In this document: one piece after another, positions 44,101-51,749 of the stretch
Numbering within the stretch: the stretch's first letter is position 1
Layout: the number at the start of each line of letters is the position of its first letter
The notes under the pieces: generated by a model
Database searches by the model: none
Seen by the model: only the letters and a program-made list of their open reading frames with translations
Told to the model about the DNA's origin: nothing
Assembly (NCBI GenBank): GCA_020633975.1
Contig: JACKCR010000007.1
Coordinates: 62,001 to 126,000, forward strand
Direction of reading: 5' to 3'
Source of the DNA: Candidatus Eiseniibacteriota bacterium
GTDB lineage: Bacteria > Eisenbacteria > RBG-16-71-46 > CAIMUX01
Length of the DNA stretch: 64,000 bases
Program-made: the position numbers and the translations under genes

Positions 44101-44210
44101 GGGACCGGAAGGACGCGCGCGGCAACCAGACACCGAGCGGTGTCTACTACTACCGGCTGAAGCTGGCGGACGGAACGGAATCGGCGCGCAGACTGGTCAT
44201 CGTCGACTGA
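41160..44210 (+). CDS. S8 subtilase with FG-GAP/VCBS repeats, UnbV domain and FlgD-like end
   Basis: A 1016-residue exported peptidase. Signal peptide (ending near NLASA), then an inhibitor-I9-like propeptide (about 55-155). S8 domain: D209 (ILDTGVD), H242 (GHGTACAGI), S414 (GTSSACPFAAG). From about 490 to 830 there are six to seven FG-GAP/VCBS-type blades with calcium-binding D-x-D-x-D-G motifs (DVDDDGDADLY, DYDNDGDLDLY). An ASPIC/UnbV domain follows (about 820-900, RVKLSGNASNDRGIGARV), then a FlgD-like Ig domain (QNAPNPFSDG, SGVYYYRL). A cell-surface or secreted adhesive peptidase is likely. Confidence 0.9.
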   Translation: MLRTHSTREPLSRRTGAQSQGLRRLGDIASLVLLPAALVAIPNLASADAPETPRTTPAPAQRIVFQLTEEAQGALQVDLASQGRTGLTSLDARLSALRPASIQPVFADVATSAAKSAAGLDRIYVLEYDAATSPQLAAEMAEDPHVVYAEPDIIHSATATWPNDPDVGQQWGHHVPDFPLSWTQDSDGDSDVAWDYETGDPNVTIAILDTGVDYDHEDLTDRIVAGWDYVNNDSDPFDDEGHGTACAGIAAASGDNGIGIAGVVWNCSIMPVKVLDETGHGASTWIANGITYATDHGANVISMSLGSDTPSTTIMNAANYAWSNGLILLASSGNDNVATVGYPAGFSNVMAVGAMSPCLERKNPGSCDGESWWGSNYGTGLDFLAPGVEIYTTDISGAGGYFVIDYYEHFNGTSSACPFAAGSAALVWSYLPTLTNAELRDLLRLSATDMYTPGWDNETGYGHINPASAVQAYYLVDGTGGLAGSAASIGVAWSDVDDDGDADLYVVNDGAANKYYRNDDGTFVDATSGLLGDSGAGASAAFGDADDDGDLDLYLARDGANTFLRNDGGTFVDATVAPLDNADIGTTTSWIDYDNDGDLDLYAGNDGSANIILRNDSGVFTDVTALPLGNTRPNGGFAWGDFNADGFMDLYIANTGQNRLLRNDGSGVFTNVTGGLGDAVTGRGTSWGDVDNDGDMDLFVANFEGENRLWINDGDGTSFTDIAVGTALADARDTRGSFFADFDNDGWVDLFTTNADGMNQLWRNESGQWFTSVAGLGPIADASDGRGTAWADFDRDGDIDWFVANADGANVFIRNDSPATRHWIRVKLSGNASNDRGIGARVRVVAGGLSQIREITAGNGHRAQDETIAQFGLAAATVIDSLVVTWPSGTIDVVEGLATVDAEVLFVEGQGIGTTAVDPVVPTSDSLLAQNAPNPFSDGTAIRFRIEADQQVTLEVFTADGRLVRNLVDGDRRAGEHLAVWDRKDARGNQTPSGVYYYRLKLADGTESARRLVIVD

Positions 44211-44252
44211 TCACGCAGCCTCGGTCTCGCTCGGCCGCGCGTGGGGGTGGAG

Positions 44253-44285
44253 CCTCGAGCGTCGCCTCACGAGCCGCGCTCGAGG
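44253..44285. terminator. hairpin between convergent genes
   Basis: CCTCGAGCG (44253-44261) and CGCTCGAGG (44277-44285) form a perfect 9-bp stem with a 15-base loop between the subtilase (+) and the RidA gene (-). There is no T-run, so function as terminator is uncertain. Confidence 0.4.
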
Positions 44286-44374
44286 TGGCCCAAGGGCGGG
44301 TTCCTGTGGAGGAGTCCTCTGGCGCGATCGTAGCCCGCTGAGTTCGCGAGCCGCGGAGTTTGCGGCAGCAGAAC

Positions 44375-44803
44375 CTAGCGACCGCTGTTCAGGACGGCGG
44401 TCGCTTTCACTTCGATCAGCGCTTCCGGCTCGACGAGGTCCGTGACTTCCACGGACGTCCACGTCGGAATGGCGTCGCCGAAGAACTCGGCGAGCACCGT
44501 ACGGAACTGACCGAGGTCGCTCAGCTCGCGGTGGTAGGTGGTGATCTCGACCACGTCGTCGAGGGAACCTCCGGACTTCTGGAGCTCGGCGTCGAGATTC
44601 CGGAGCGCGAGCCGCGCCTGCTGAGCCGCATTCTCTCCCCAGCCGGAGGCATCCTGCCCGAGCTGGCCCGAAACCCAGACACGCGAAGACGAAGAGTCCG
44701 CCGTTCGCGGCCCCGTGGAGTTTCCAGCTTCGGTATCGAAAGTTGCAGCGGCGAGAGTGACGAAGATGAAGGCGAGCGAGACGATCGCAAGCGCCAGACG
44801 CAT
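44375..44803 (-). CDS. exported RidA-family protein
   Basis: A 142-residue protein with a YjgF/RidA domain (WVSGQLGQDASG, then QARLALRNLDAELQKSGGSLDDVVEITTYHREL, then IEVKATAV). A signal peptide precedes it (LALAIVSLAFIFVTLAAAT). RidA normally works in the cytoplasm as an imine deaminase. The arginine that binds the carboxylate in active RidA is not seen before the IEVKATAV strand. The exported location and missing arginine argue for a different, unknown role. It stands alone between convergent and divergent neighbours. Confidence 0.75.
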   Translation of the reverse strand: MRLALAIVSLAFIFVTLAAATFDTEAGNSTGPRTADSSSSRVWVSGQLGQDASGWGENAAQQARLALRNLDAELQKSGGSLDDVVEITTYHRELSDLGQFRTVLAEFFGDAIPTWTSVEVTDLVEPEALIEVKATAVLNSGR

Positions 44804-44924
44804 CTAGTTAATCCTCCATGATCACGACGTCGGGTGATGCGGCTGCGCGGGAATGTAGCACGTCGTTCAGAATCGAGGAGCCCAAAAGTTGGAATATCGC
44901 TAGAAGTCGGTAGGTTCGCGCAGG

Positions 44925-46703
44925 CTATGCGTGCATAGGCAGACCGATGATGACTCGGGCGCCGCCTTCCGGACGGTTCTCGGCACGGACCTCGCCTCGG
45001 TGGACGCGCACGATCTCCCGGACGATCGACAACCCGAGCCCACTCCCGCCCGTCGGACGCGAGCGTTCTCCTCGATAGAAGCGGTCGAAGACGTGCGGCA
45101 GCTCCGCCTCGGGGAATCCCGGGCCGTCGTCGTCTACCTGGATCAGAACTCGAACTCCGTCCGCGATCACCCGAACGGAGATCCGTCCTTCGCTTCCGGA
45201 GTAGCGGACAGCGTTGTCGACCAGATTCCCGATCGCCTGCTCGAGACGCCCACCATCCGCACGCACGAGAAGCGGCGCGGACGGAACATCCGAAGTGAGA
45301 ACGATCCCTTGCCGCTCCAAGTCCACCTTCCGTCGCTCCACGAGCCGCCGAACGAGATCCCCGAGGTCCAGCTCGGTGGGCTCGAAGTTCACCGCACCGG
45401 CTTCGAGCTTGGCGAGGTCGAGCAGATCTCTCACCAAGCGGTCCATCCGGCGGCCTTCATCGAGGATGTATCCCACGTATGTCTTCCGTTCGGCCTCCGA
45501 GACGGGCACTTCCGGGTCGAGCAAGGTCTCGGCGAAACCACGGATGGAGGTGAGCGGAGTCGAGAGGTCGTGGGTGACGTCAGCGAGGAACTGCTTCCGT
45601 TGCCGCTCCGTGTCCTCGAGCTTCCGTCTCGACTCCTCGAGCCTGGACGTCATCTCGTTGAGTGCACGGCCGAGAGCTCCGATCTCGTCGCCGCCGAGGT
45701 CTCGGACGCGAGCATCGAGTTCTCCCGACGCCACGCGCGCAGTATGCGCATCGAGCTCGCGGAGCCGTCCCGCGATTCCCCGGAAGAGCCAGAGGCCGGC
45801 GAGAGCGGAGAGCAACGTCGCGAGTGGGATGAAGACGAAGCCGGGACGAGGGATCTCCCGAGGCAGGTCGAGCCGTCTTTCGAGGTACACCACGTGCACG
45901 AACTCGCCGGGTCGGCCCTCCACTTCTGCGGACGACGTACGGAACCGCTGTCGTCTACCCGGTGGTGACGGCTCTGCGCCCGGCAGTGTCGACGCCGCAC
46001 GGCTCGCCGACGAGTCCGCCCCTCGTGGGAAGTCCGTCTCTCGTGTCGACTCCGCACGCGGCGGCCTCCCCCGCCAAAAATCGCCTCGACCTTGTCGCGT
46101 CGGGAGCGGTGGTTCGATCTCGGGAACGTCTCGGCCGATCTCGCGGGACAGGAACTCCGCGACCCGTCCCGGAATCACCCCAGTAGGGATCCCACTCGTC
46201 CAGCCTTCCGGTGACTCGAAGAGGAAGAAGTGGTCGCGGGCCCGCCCCTGGAAGGTGAGCAGGATCTCGTGAGCGTCGCGGAGAGTCTCCGGGACGAGTC
46301 CTCCCTGGGGCAGGGGCGCCGCGCCGAACGGCGGCGGATTGCTGAGCAGAGCCCGAGGATCGGACGGGTCCAGAAGCACACCAGGCGTGGGCGCGGAACC
46401 GGGCGTGAGTCCTGTGCCGGGCGTGGCACCTGAACCGGGCGTGGGTCCTGCGCCGGGCGTGGCACCTGAACCGGGCGTGAGTCCTGCGCCGGGCACAGAG
46501 CCCTCTTCTTTCGTCTCGAGGTTCGCGATCGCGTTTGCGCAGGACTCGGCGAGCGAAGTCATCTGGGACTTGTGCTGCTGCGAGACGAGCGGATCGACCA
46601 CGGTGAGCAGAAGGACGACTTGGAGGACGAGCCAGAGCGCCAGAACGGCGAGGAAGGCGCCACCGAAGGTCCAGAAGAGACTCCGTGGCCGAACCATGGT
46701 CAT
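44925..46703 (-). CDS. membrane sensor histidine kinase
   Basis: A 592-residue kinase, partner of the response regulator whose stop it overlaps (ATGA). TM1 is about 9-36 and TM2 about 288-309. The periplasmic part begins with a Pro/Gly repeat stalk (69-109) and continues in a long low-complexity domain. HAMP (about 310-362), HisKA with the phosphorylated H378 (VTHDLSTPL), and an ATPase with LVDNAVRYSG, DDGPGFPE and GGSGLGLS follow. All catalytic boxes are intact. The signal is unknown; the stalk suggests that a distance-dependent envelope or surface cue may matter. Confidence 0.92.
   Translation of the reverse strand: MTMVRPRSLFWTFGGAFLAVLALWLVLQVVLLLTVVDPLVSQQHKSQMTSLAESCANAIANLETKEEGSVPGAGLTPGSGATPGAGPTPGSGATPGTGLTPGSAPTPGVLLDPSDPRALLSNPPPFGAAPLPQGGLVPETLRDAHEILLTFQGRARDHFFLFESPEGWTSGIPTGVIPGRVAEFLSREIGRDVPEIEPPLPTRQGRGDFWRGRPPRAESTRETDFPRGADSSASRAASTLPGAEPSPPGRRQRFRTSSAEVEGRPGEFVHVVYLERRLDLPREIPRPGFVFIPLATLLSALAGLWLFRGIAGRLRELDAHTARVASGELDARVRDLGGDEIGALGRALNEMTSRLEESRRKLEDTERQRKQFLADVTHDLSTPLTSIRGFAETLLDPEVPVSEAERKTYVGYILDEGRRMDRLVRDLLDLAKLEAGAVNFEPTELDLGDLVRRLVERRKVDLERQGIVLTSDVPSAPLLVRADGGRLEQAIGNLVDNAVRYSGSEGRISVRVIADGVRVLIQVDDDGPGFPEAELPHVFDRFYRGERSRPTGGSGLGLSIVREIVRVHRGEVRAENRPEGGARVIIGLPMHA
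46387..46494 (-). repeat. 36-bp tandem repeat encoding a Pro/Gly stalk
   Basis: Two full 36-bp units (46405-46440 and 46441-46476, differing at 2 positions) are flanked by half units (46387-46404 and 46477-46494). They code for 12-residue TPGSGATPGAGP-type repeats in the sensor domain of the histidine kinase. The unit keeps frame, so copy number can vary between strains. Confidence 0.8.
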
Positions 46704-47401
46704 CGCTCGTCGCCGGAAGCGCCCTCGGCAAACCGGTACCCGGTGCCCCAGACCGTTTGGACGTATCGGGGACGCGCTGGGTCGGCCTCGACCTTGCGCC
46801 GAAGTCGGCTCACGAGGCTGTCGATCGAACGGTCGTCGACCACGCGGTCGTCTCCCCAGACTCGGTGGAGAAGCTGGTCGCGCGTGTAGACGAAACCGGG
46901 GCGCTGCGCGAGGAAGCGAAGGAGGTCGAACTCGAGGGAAGTGAGTTCGATCGGAGCTCCCGACCGCTCGACCACGCGCCGAGCCGGGTCGATCACGAGA
47001 TCGCCCCGACGGAGAACCGGATCGGAAGTGCCCTCGGAACCCGCACGACGAAGGAGTGCGCGGACTCGTGCGATGAGCTCCCGCGTGCTGAACGGTTTGG
47101 TCAGGTAGTCATCGGCGCCCACCTCGAAGCCGAGGAGCTTGTCGGTCTCGTCGCCGCGAGCGGTGAGCATGAGCACGGGTACCTGCGATCCAGCCCGAAT
47201 CCGGCGACAGACCTCGAGCCCTTCCACTCCGGGGATCATGAGGTCGAGGATGACGAGATCGGGATCGTGCTCCTTGAAGAGGGAGAGACCGCGATCCCCA
47301 TCGGCGGCGCGTAGGGCGCGGAAGCCCGATGCGTCCAGGTTCTTCGCAACGAGCTCGGAGATCCGGGCGTCGTCTTCGATCACGAGCACCGTGGGAGTCA
47401 T
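46700..47401 (-). CDS. OmpR-family response regulator
   Basis: A 233-residue two-component regulator. The receiver domain has D10/D11, the phosphorylated D53 (ILDLMIP), and a conserved K near 103 (YLTKPF). The C-terminal winged helix ends in VWGDDRVVDDRSIDSLVSRLRRKVE and RYVQTVWGTGYRF, the OmpR/PhoB signature. It begins 66 bases after topA and overlaps the kinase gene by 4 bases. Confidence 0.95.
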   Translation of the reverse strand: MTPTVLVIEDDARISELVAKNLDASGFRALRAADGDRGLSLFKEHDPDLVILDLMIPGVEGLEVCRRIRAGSQVPVLMLTARGDETDKLLGFEVGADDYLTKPFSTRELIARVRALLRRAGSEGTSDPVLRRGDLVIDPARRVVERSGAPIELTSLEFDLLRFLAQRPGFVYTRDQLLHRVWGDDRVVDDRSIDSLVSRLRRKVEADPARPRYVQTVWGTGYRFAEGASGDER

Positions 47402-47467
47402 CTAGGAAACCTCGACGTATCGATTCCCGCAAAGGTCAAAGGAGATCTCCGAGCGGGCCCCGGGAAT

Positions 47468-50242
47468 CTACGAGACCTCCGCGTACTCGTCCTCCGATTG
47501 GCCGGCCATGAGCGGCACGTAGTCCTCGCCGACCACATCTCCGTCTCGCGTCTTGACGATCGGGAGAGGATTCGCAGCCACGTGCGCGTTCCACGCGTCC
47601 TCGAGTTCCTTCTTCTTCTCGTCCGGGAGCGGAGCCCAGGTGCCACGCCCGCGGCACTTCGGGAACTTGGAGCAAGAGAGCCAGAAGCCCCGCTTGGAGT
47701 CCCTCATGTTGAGCGGCGCGTCGCACTTCGGACAGGGAAGGTCCGTGAGGAACGGCGGCGTCTTGGGAAGCTTGATCGTCCCCTTCTTGGGATCGAGGTT
47801 GAGGATCCCTTTGCACTGGGGGTAGTTCACGCAGCCGAGGAACTTCCCGAACCGGCCGGAACGGAGCGTCATACCGGAGTTGCACTCCGGACAGGCGATG
47901 TTCGTCAGCTCGGGCTCCATCGGGTTGCCTTCGGCGTCGATCGGCGCGGCGTAGTCACAGTCCGGATAGGTGGCGCAGGAAAGGAAGCGGCCGTTCCGAC
48001 CGAAGCGGTACATCGTACCGGCCCCGCACTTGGGACACGGATGCGGCGCGGGCTCGGTCTCCGCCTTCGCGTGGACCATCTCCGTGTGCGCCTTCTCGAG
48101 ATTCTTCCGGAACGGACCATAGAAGTCGTGGAGCATCTGCACCCAGTCGTGCCGCTCCTCCTCGATGAGGTCCAGCTCCTCTTCCATGTACCGCGTGTAC
48201 GCGACGTCCATGATCTTGGGGAACCCCTCGACCAGCTTGTCCGTCACGACCTTGCCGAGGTCGGTCGCGCGGAGGCGACGGTCTCTCGGAAGCACCGGTT
48301 CGACGTACTTGCGGTCTTGGATCGTCGAGATGATCGCCGCGTAGGTCGACGGCCGTCCGATCCCTTCTTCCTCCAGCTTCTTCTGGAGCGACGCCTCGGT
48401 GTAGCGCGGCGGCGCCGAGGTGAAGTGCTGGGTCGGCTCGATCTGGAGCGGCCCGACCTCCTGGCTCACCGATAGCGGCGGCAGGATGGCGTCGTCTCCG
48501 CCCTTGGGCACGCCGGTGATCCGGTAGAACCCGTCGAAGGCGAGCGTGCGGCCGTTGGCCTTGAAGACTGCGCCTGGCTTGCCGGCCTGGCCACCGGCAC
48601 CTGAGCCAGACGTCCCGTTCGCTCCCGCCTCGGCGCCCTTGTTGTCGGATCCGGAGAATCCGGCGCCACCGGAGTCACCGTACACGCCGACGAACACAGA
48701 GGTGGAGTCCCACTCCGCCGGCACCATCTGCGACGCGACGAACCGCTTCCAGATGAGGTCGTAGAGCTTGAACTGCTCGTCGGTGAGCGACGCGCGGACC
48801 GATTCCGGGGTGAGACGGACGTCGGTCGGACGGATCGCTTCGTGCGCTTCCTGCGCCGACTTCGCCTTCGTCGTATAGAAGTTGGGCTTCTCGGGAATGT
48901 ACTTATCGCCTACGACATCGTCGACGTAGGCACGGGCGGCCTCGATCGCTTCGGGCGAGACGAACGTCGAGTCGGTACGCATGTAGGTGATGAGACCGGT
49001 CTGGCCCTGGCCCTTGAGGTCGACACCTTCATAGAGGGATTGGGCGACGCGCATCGCGCGCTTGAGCGGGAAACCGAGGACGTTGGCCGCGGCCTGCTGC
49101 ATCGTGCTCGTGATGAACGGGGCCGAAGGACGCGTCTTCGTCCGCTTGGTCTGGACGTCGTCGATCCGGTAGACGAGACCCGTCCCGTCTCCACCCAGTC
49201 GCTGCCCGGTCAACCGGCCCCGGACCTCGACCCGATGCTTCGCCGGGCCCTTGGCCTTGGGATCCTCGGTCCGGATGACGTCGGTCTCTTTGAAGCCGAC
49301 CTTCCGCGCGACGGCGAGCGCGTGGTCCGTGTCTTCGATGTCGGCGGGAGCGCCGTCGACTTCGATCAGCTCGGCCTTGAAGGAATCGTGTTCGGAGAGC
49401 CAACCGAGGCGGTCCTTGATCGTACGCGGCTTGCCGTCGGGCGCCGTCCCGAGGAAGGCGTCCCAACGGTCCATGAGACGTTCGCGCTCCACGAGATCGG
49501 TCGTGAAGTAGCCGCTCACCTTCCAGTACTCGTCCGGAACGAACGCTTCGATCTCACGTTCGCGCTCCACGACGAGCCGGACGGCGACCGACTGCACACG
49601 ACCGGCCGAGAGCCCGCCCGCAACCTTCTTCCAGAGCAGCGGCGAAACCTGATAGCCGACGATCCGGTCGAGGATCCGTCGCGCCTGCTGCGCGTTGACC
49701 TTGCTCACGTCGATCGGGCGGGGCTGACGGAACGCGTCGTCGATCTGTTGCTTCGTGATCGCGTTGAAGACGACCCGCTTCGCGCCTTCCGGCTCCACAC
49801 CGAGCGCCTGCGCGAGATGCCAAGCGATCGCCTCTCCCTCGCGGTCCAAGTCCGTCGCGAACCAGATCGCACTCGCCGACTTCGCAACCTTCTTGAGGTC
49901 CGTGAGGGTCTTCTTCTTCTGAGGGAGGATCTCGTAGGTCGGCGTAAAGTCGTTCTCGAGGTCCACTCCGGGCACCTCTTGCTTCACGCCCTTGGGCGCA
50001 CGGCTCGGCAGATCCCGCACGTGACCGACGCTGGCCATGACGACGAAGTCTCGTCCCAAGTACTTGTTGATCGTCTTCGCCTTGGTCGGGCTCTCGACGA
50101 TGACGAGCTGGCGACCGTCCGCGCTGGTCACGGCCGCACTCTTCGCCTTCGAGGACGACTTCCGAGATGTCGTCTTCTTCGCGGCCTTCTTGGTGGTCTT
50201 CTTCGCCACCTTCTTCGTCGTTTCGACGTCCTGTTTCGCCAT
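47468..50242 (-). CDS. topA: DNA topoisomerase I with Lys/Ala-rich N-terminal tail
   Basis: A 924-residue type IA topoisomerase that relaxes negative supercoils. The Toprim start is LVIVESPTKAKTINKYLG (about 46-63), and the catalytic tyrosine is Y420 in GLITYMRTDST. Three C-terminal four-cysteine ribbons follow, at CPKCGAGTMYRFG, CPECNSGMTLRSG and CPKCDAPLNMRDS. The first ~40 residues are Lys/Ala/Thr-rich, like a histone H1 tail, an addition not seen in E. coli TopA. A Gly/Ser-rich insertion (GSGAGGQAG) lies in the body. The ATG follows GGGAGG. Confidence 0.95.
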   Translation of the reverse strand: MAKQDVETTKKVAKKTTKKAAKKTTSRKSSSKAKSAAVTSADGRQLVIVESPTKAKTINKYLGRDFVVMASVGHVRDLPSRAPKGVKQEVPGVDLENDFTPTYEILPQKKKTLTDLKKVAKSASAIWFATDLDREGEAIAWHLAQALGVEPEGAKRVVFNAITKQQIDDAFRQPRPIDVSKVNAQQARRILDRIVGYQVSPLLWKKVAGGLSAGRVQSVAVRLVVEREREIEAFVPDEYWKVSGYFTTDLVERERLMDRWDAFLGTAPDGKPRTIKDRLGWLSEHDSFKAELIEVDGAPADIEDTDHALAVARKVGFKETDVIRTEDPKAKGPAKHRVEVRGRLTGQRLGGDGTGLVYRIDDVQTKRTKTRPSAPFITSTMQQAAANVLGFPLKRAMRVAQSLYEGVDLKGQGQTGLITYMRTDSTFVSPEAIEAARAYVDDVVGDKYIPEKPNFYTTKAKSAQEAHEAIRPTDVRLTPESVRASLTDEQFKLYDLIWKRFVASQMVPAEWDSTSVFVGVYGDSGGAGFSGSDNKGAEAGANGTSGSGAGGQAGKPGAVFKANGRTLAFDGFYRITGVPKGGDDAILPPLSVSQEVGPLQIEPTQHFTSAPPRYTEASLQKKLEEEGIGRPSTYAAIISTIQDRKYVEPVLPRDRRLRATDLGKVVTDKLVEGFPKIMDVAYTRYMEEELDLIEEERHDWVQMLHDFYGPFRKNLEKAHTEMVHAKAETEPAPHPCPKCGAGTMYRFGRNGRFLSCATYPDCDYAAPIDAEGNPMEPELTNIACPECNSGMTLRSGRFGKFLGCVNYPQCKGILNLDPKKGTIKLPKTPPFLTDLPCPKCDAPLNMRDSKRGFWLSCSKFPKCRGRGTWAPLPDEKKKELEDAWNAHVAANPLPIVKTRDGDVVGEDYVPLMAGQSEDEYAEVS

Positions 50243-50319
50243 TGTGGGGCCTCCCCCCCTTGTGCTGCGCGTCCCCTCCTGTCGCGCTCCGGCAGGAGGA
50301 TCGGCCCGAAACGTGGTGG

Positions 50320-50341
50320 ACTTGACCCCCCACTGTCAAGT
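50320..50341. promoter_or_regulatory. inverted repeat upstream of topA
   Basis: ACTTGAC (50320-50326) and GTCAAGT (50335-50341) are 7-bp arms with 8 bases between, 78 bases upstream of the topA start. The minus strand contains TTGACA within the arm, so the site may overlap a -35 box; no good -10 follows at standard spacing. Confidence 0.45.
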
Positions 50342-50639
50342 GGCTCGGAGCGAGGCACATGCGGCGAGGCGGGGTCAAACCGATGTTAAGCAGGTGGAAC
50401 CGCAACGCATTAGGGCGCCAGAGAGAATCGTCTCGGATACCGGCGACTTGGCACCGCTCCCTCACGATCTCGGCATCGAAATCGGCGTTTCCCAACAGTC
50501 GGCGTCCGATGCCGGGTCGAGGCCCGCGTTACGGATCGGTCGGACAGGAACGAGAAGGCGGCCAGGGATGAGGGCCGACGGATGGTGTGGGAATGCCCGC
50601 AGAACCTCGGCTCGCCGGAGTGGACGAGGTCTCCTGTCG
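50342..50639. other. gene-free interval between topA and the TPR gene
   Basis: Nearly 300 bases with short frames that lack ribosome binding sites and coding bias. A weak stem (AACCTCG with CGAGGTC, 50605-50632) may end the TPR transcript. No RNA gene is seen. Confidence 0.4.
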
Positions 50640-51749
50640 TTACTCCCCGAGCCGAGTCTCCAGCTCGTCCGCTTCGCGCGAACGGCCCTGCCGGCGGAGG
50701 AGGCCGAGGTACGCGTCGATCCCCTGCTTCACGGCCGGGGTCCGGTCCCCCGCCTCCCACAGTTCGACGGTTCGGAGCAAGAGCTCCTCCGCCCCTTCCA
50801 CTTTGCCTCGTCCCTCTAGGAGAAGGGCGAGATCAGCGAGGGCGAGGAGAGTCTCGGTGTGAGACGCCCCCATCGCTCCTTCGAACAGCTCGAACGACTT
50901 CCGCTGCATCGGCTCCGCCTCGCTCAGCCGGCCTTGGCGAGCGTAGAACGCGGCGAGGACGGAGAGATCCCGCGCGACCTGTGCGCTGTCGGGCCCGTAT
51001 CCCTTCACTCGCGAGACGAGGGCGCGATGGTAGAGCGGCTCCGCCTCGCCGTATCGACCCGACGACTCGTAGAGACCGGCCAACGACCACCGGATCTGGG
51101 CAACGTCGAGGTGATCCTCACCGAGCAACTTCCGCCCCATCCGGAGCGCGCGCTGAAACGTCCGCTCCGCTTCCTCGGAGTTCCCGCGGGTCCAGAGTAG
51201 GGACGCGAGGTTCCCGAGCGCCTTCGCGCGTACGGGGTGCTCCTTCCCGAGTGCCCGCTCCCATACGTCGAGTGCGCGTCGGTAGAGGTACTCCGCCTCC
51301 TCGTACTGGCCTTGCTTCCGCAGCAGGACGGCGAGGTTGTTGAGCGACGCCGCAACGGAAGGATGCTCGTTCCCAAGGACCGACTCACGCAGCTCGAGGG
51401 CGCGACGGTAGAGTTGCTCCGCTTCCGTCCACTGTCCCAGCTCGTCGTGAACCTGACCGAGATTGTTGAGGCTAGCCGCCACCGAAACGTGCTCACCGCC
51501 GAAGTTCTGGGCACGGATCTCGAGCGCTTCCCGGAGCGCCCGCTCTGCCTCGGGGAGACGGCCCGACGCGTAGTAGAGCATCCCCAGCTGGTTCAGCGTG
51601 GTCGCGAGACGGACGTCGTCAGAACCGAACCGACGCGCTTCGTCAACGGCCCGGGACCAGGCGACCTCTGCGACTTCGAAGTCCCCTTCCTCGAACGCTT
51701 TCGTGCCGAGTTCGTTCTGTTCTTCCCAGGGAGTCTTCTCGTCGTCCAT
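50640..51749 (-). CDS. kinesin-light-chain-like TPR protein
   Basis: A 369-residue protein made of about eight tandem 42-residue TPRs (for example ASLNNLGQVHDELGQWTEAEQLYRRAL, shortened here to its core NNLGQVHDELGQW). No signal peptide, so cytoplasmic. The ATG at 51749 shares one base with the stop of the Omp85-type gene (TGATG). Tandem TPRs serve as protein docking scaffolds; the partner is unknown. The upstream open frame belongs to the barrel gene's DNA and is rejected. Confidence 0.8.
   Translation of the reverse strand: MDDEKTPWEEQNELGTKAFEEGDFEVAEVAWSRAVDEARRFGSDDVRLATTLNQLGMLYYASGRLPEAERALREALEIRAQNFGGEHVSVAASLNNLGQVHDELGQWTEAEQLYRRALELRESVLGNEHPSVAASLNNLAVLLRKQGQYEEAEYLYRRALDVWERALGKEHPVRAKALGNLASLLWTRGNSEEAERTFQRALRMGRKLLGEDHLDVAQIRWSLAGLYESSGRYGEAEPLYHRALVSRVKGYGPDSAQVARDLSVLAAFYARQGRLSEAEPMQRKSFELFEGAMGASHTETLLALADLALLLEGRGKVEGAEELLLRTVELWEAGDRTPAVKQGIDAYLGLLRRQGRSREADELETRLGE

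Noticed and set aside
48842-50389. A 515-codon plus-strand frame opposite topA
   Set aside because: Arg/Leu/Val-rich composition without motifs; topA on the other strand is complete.
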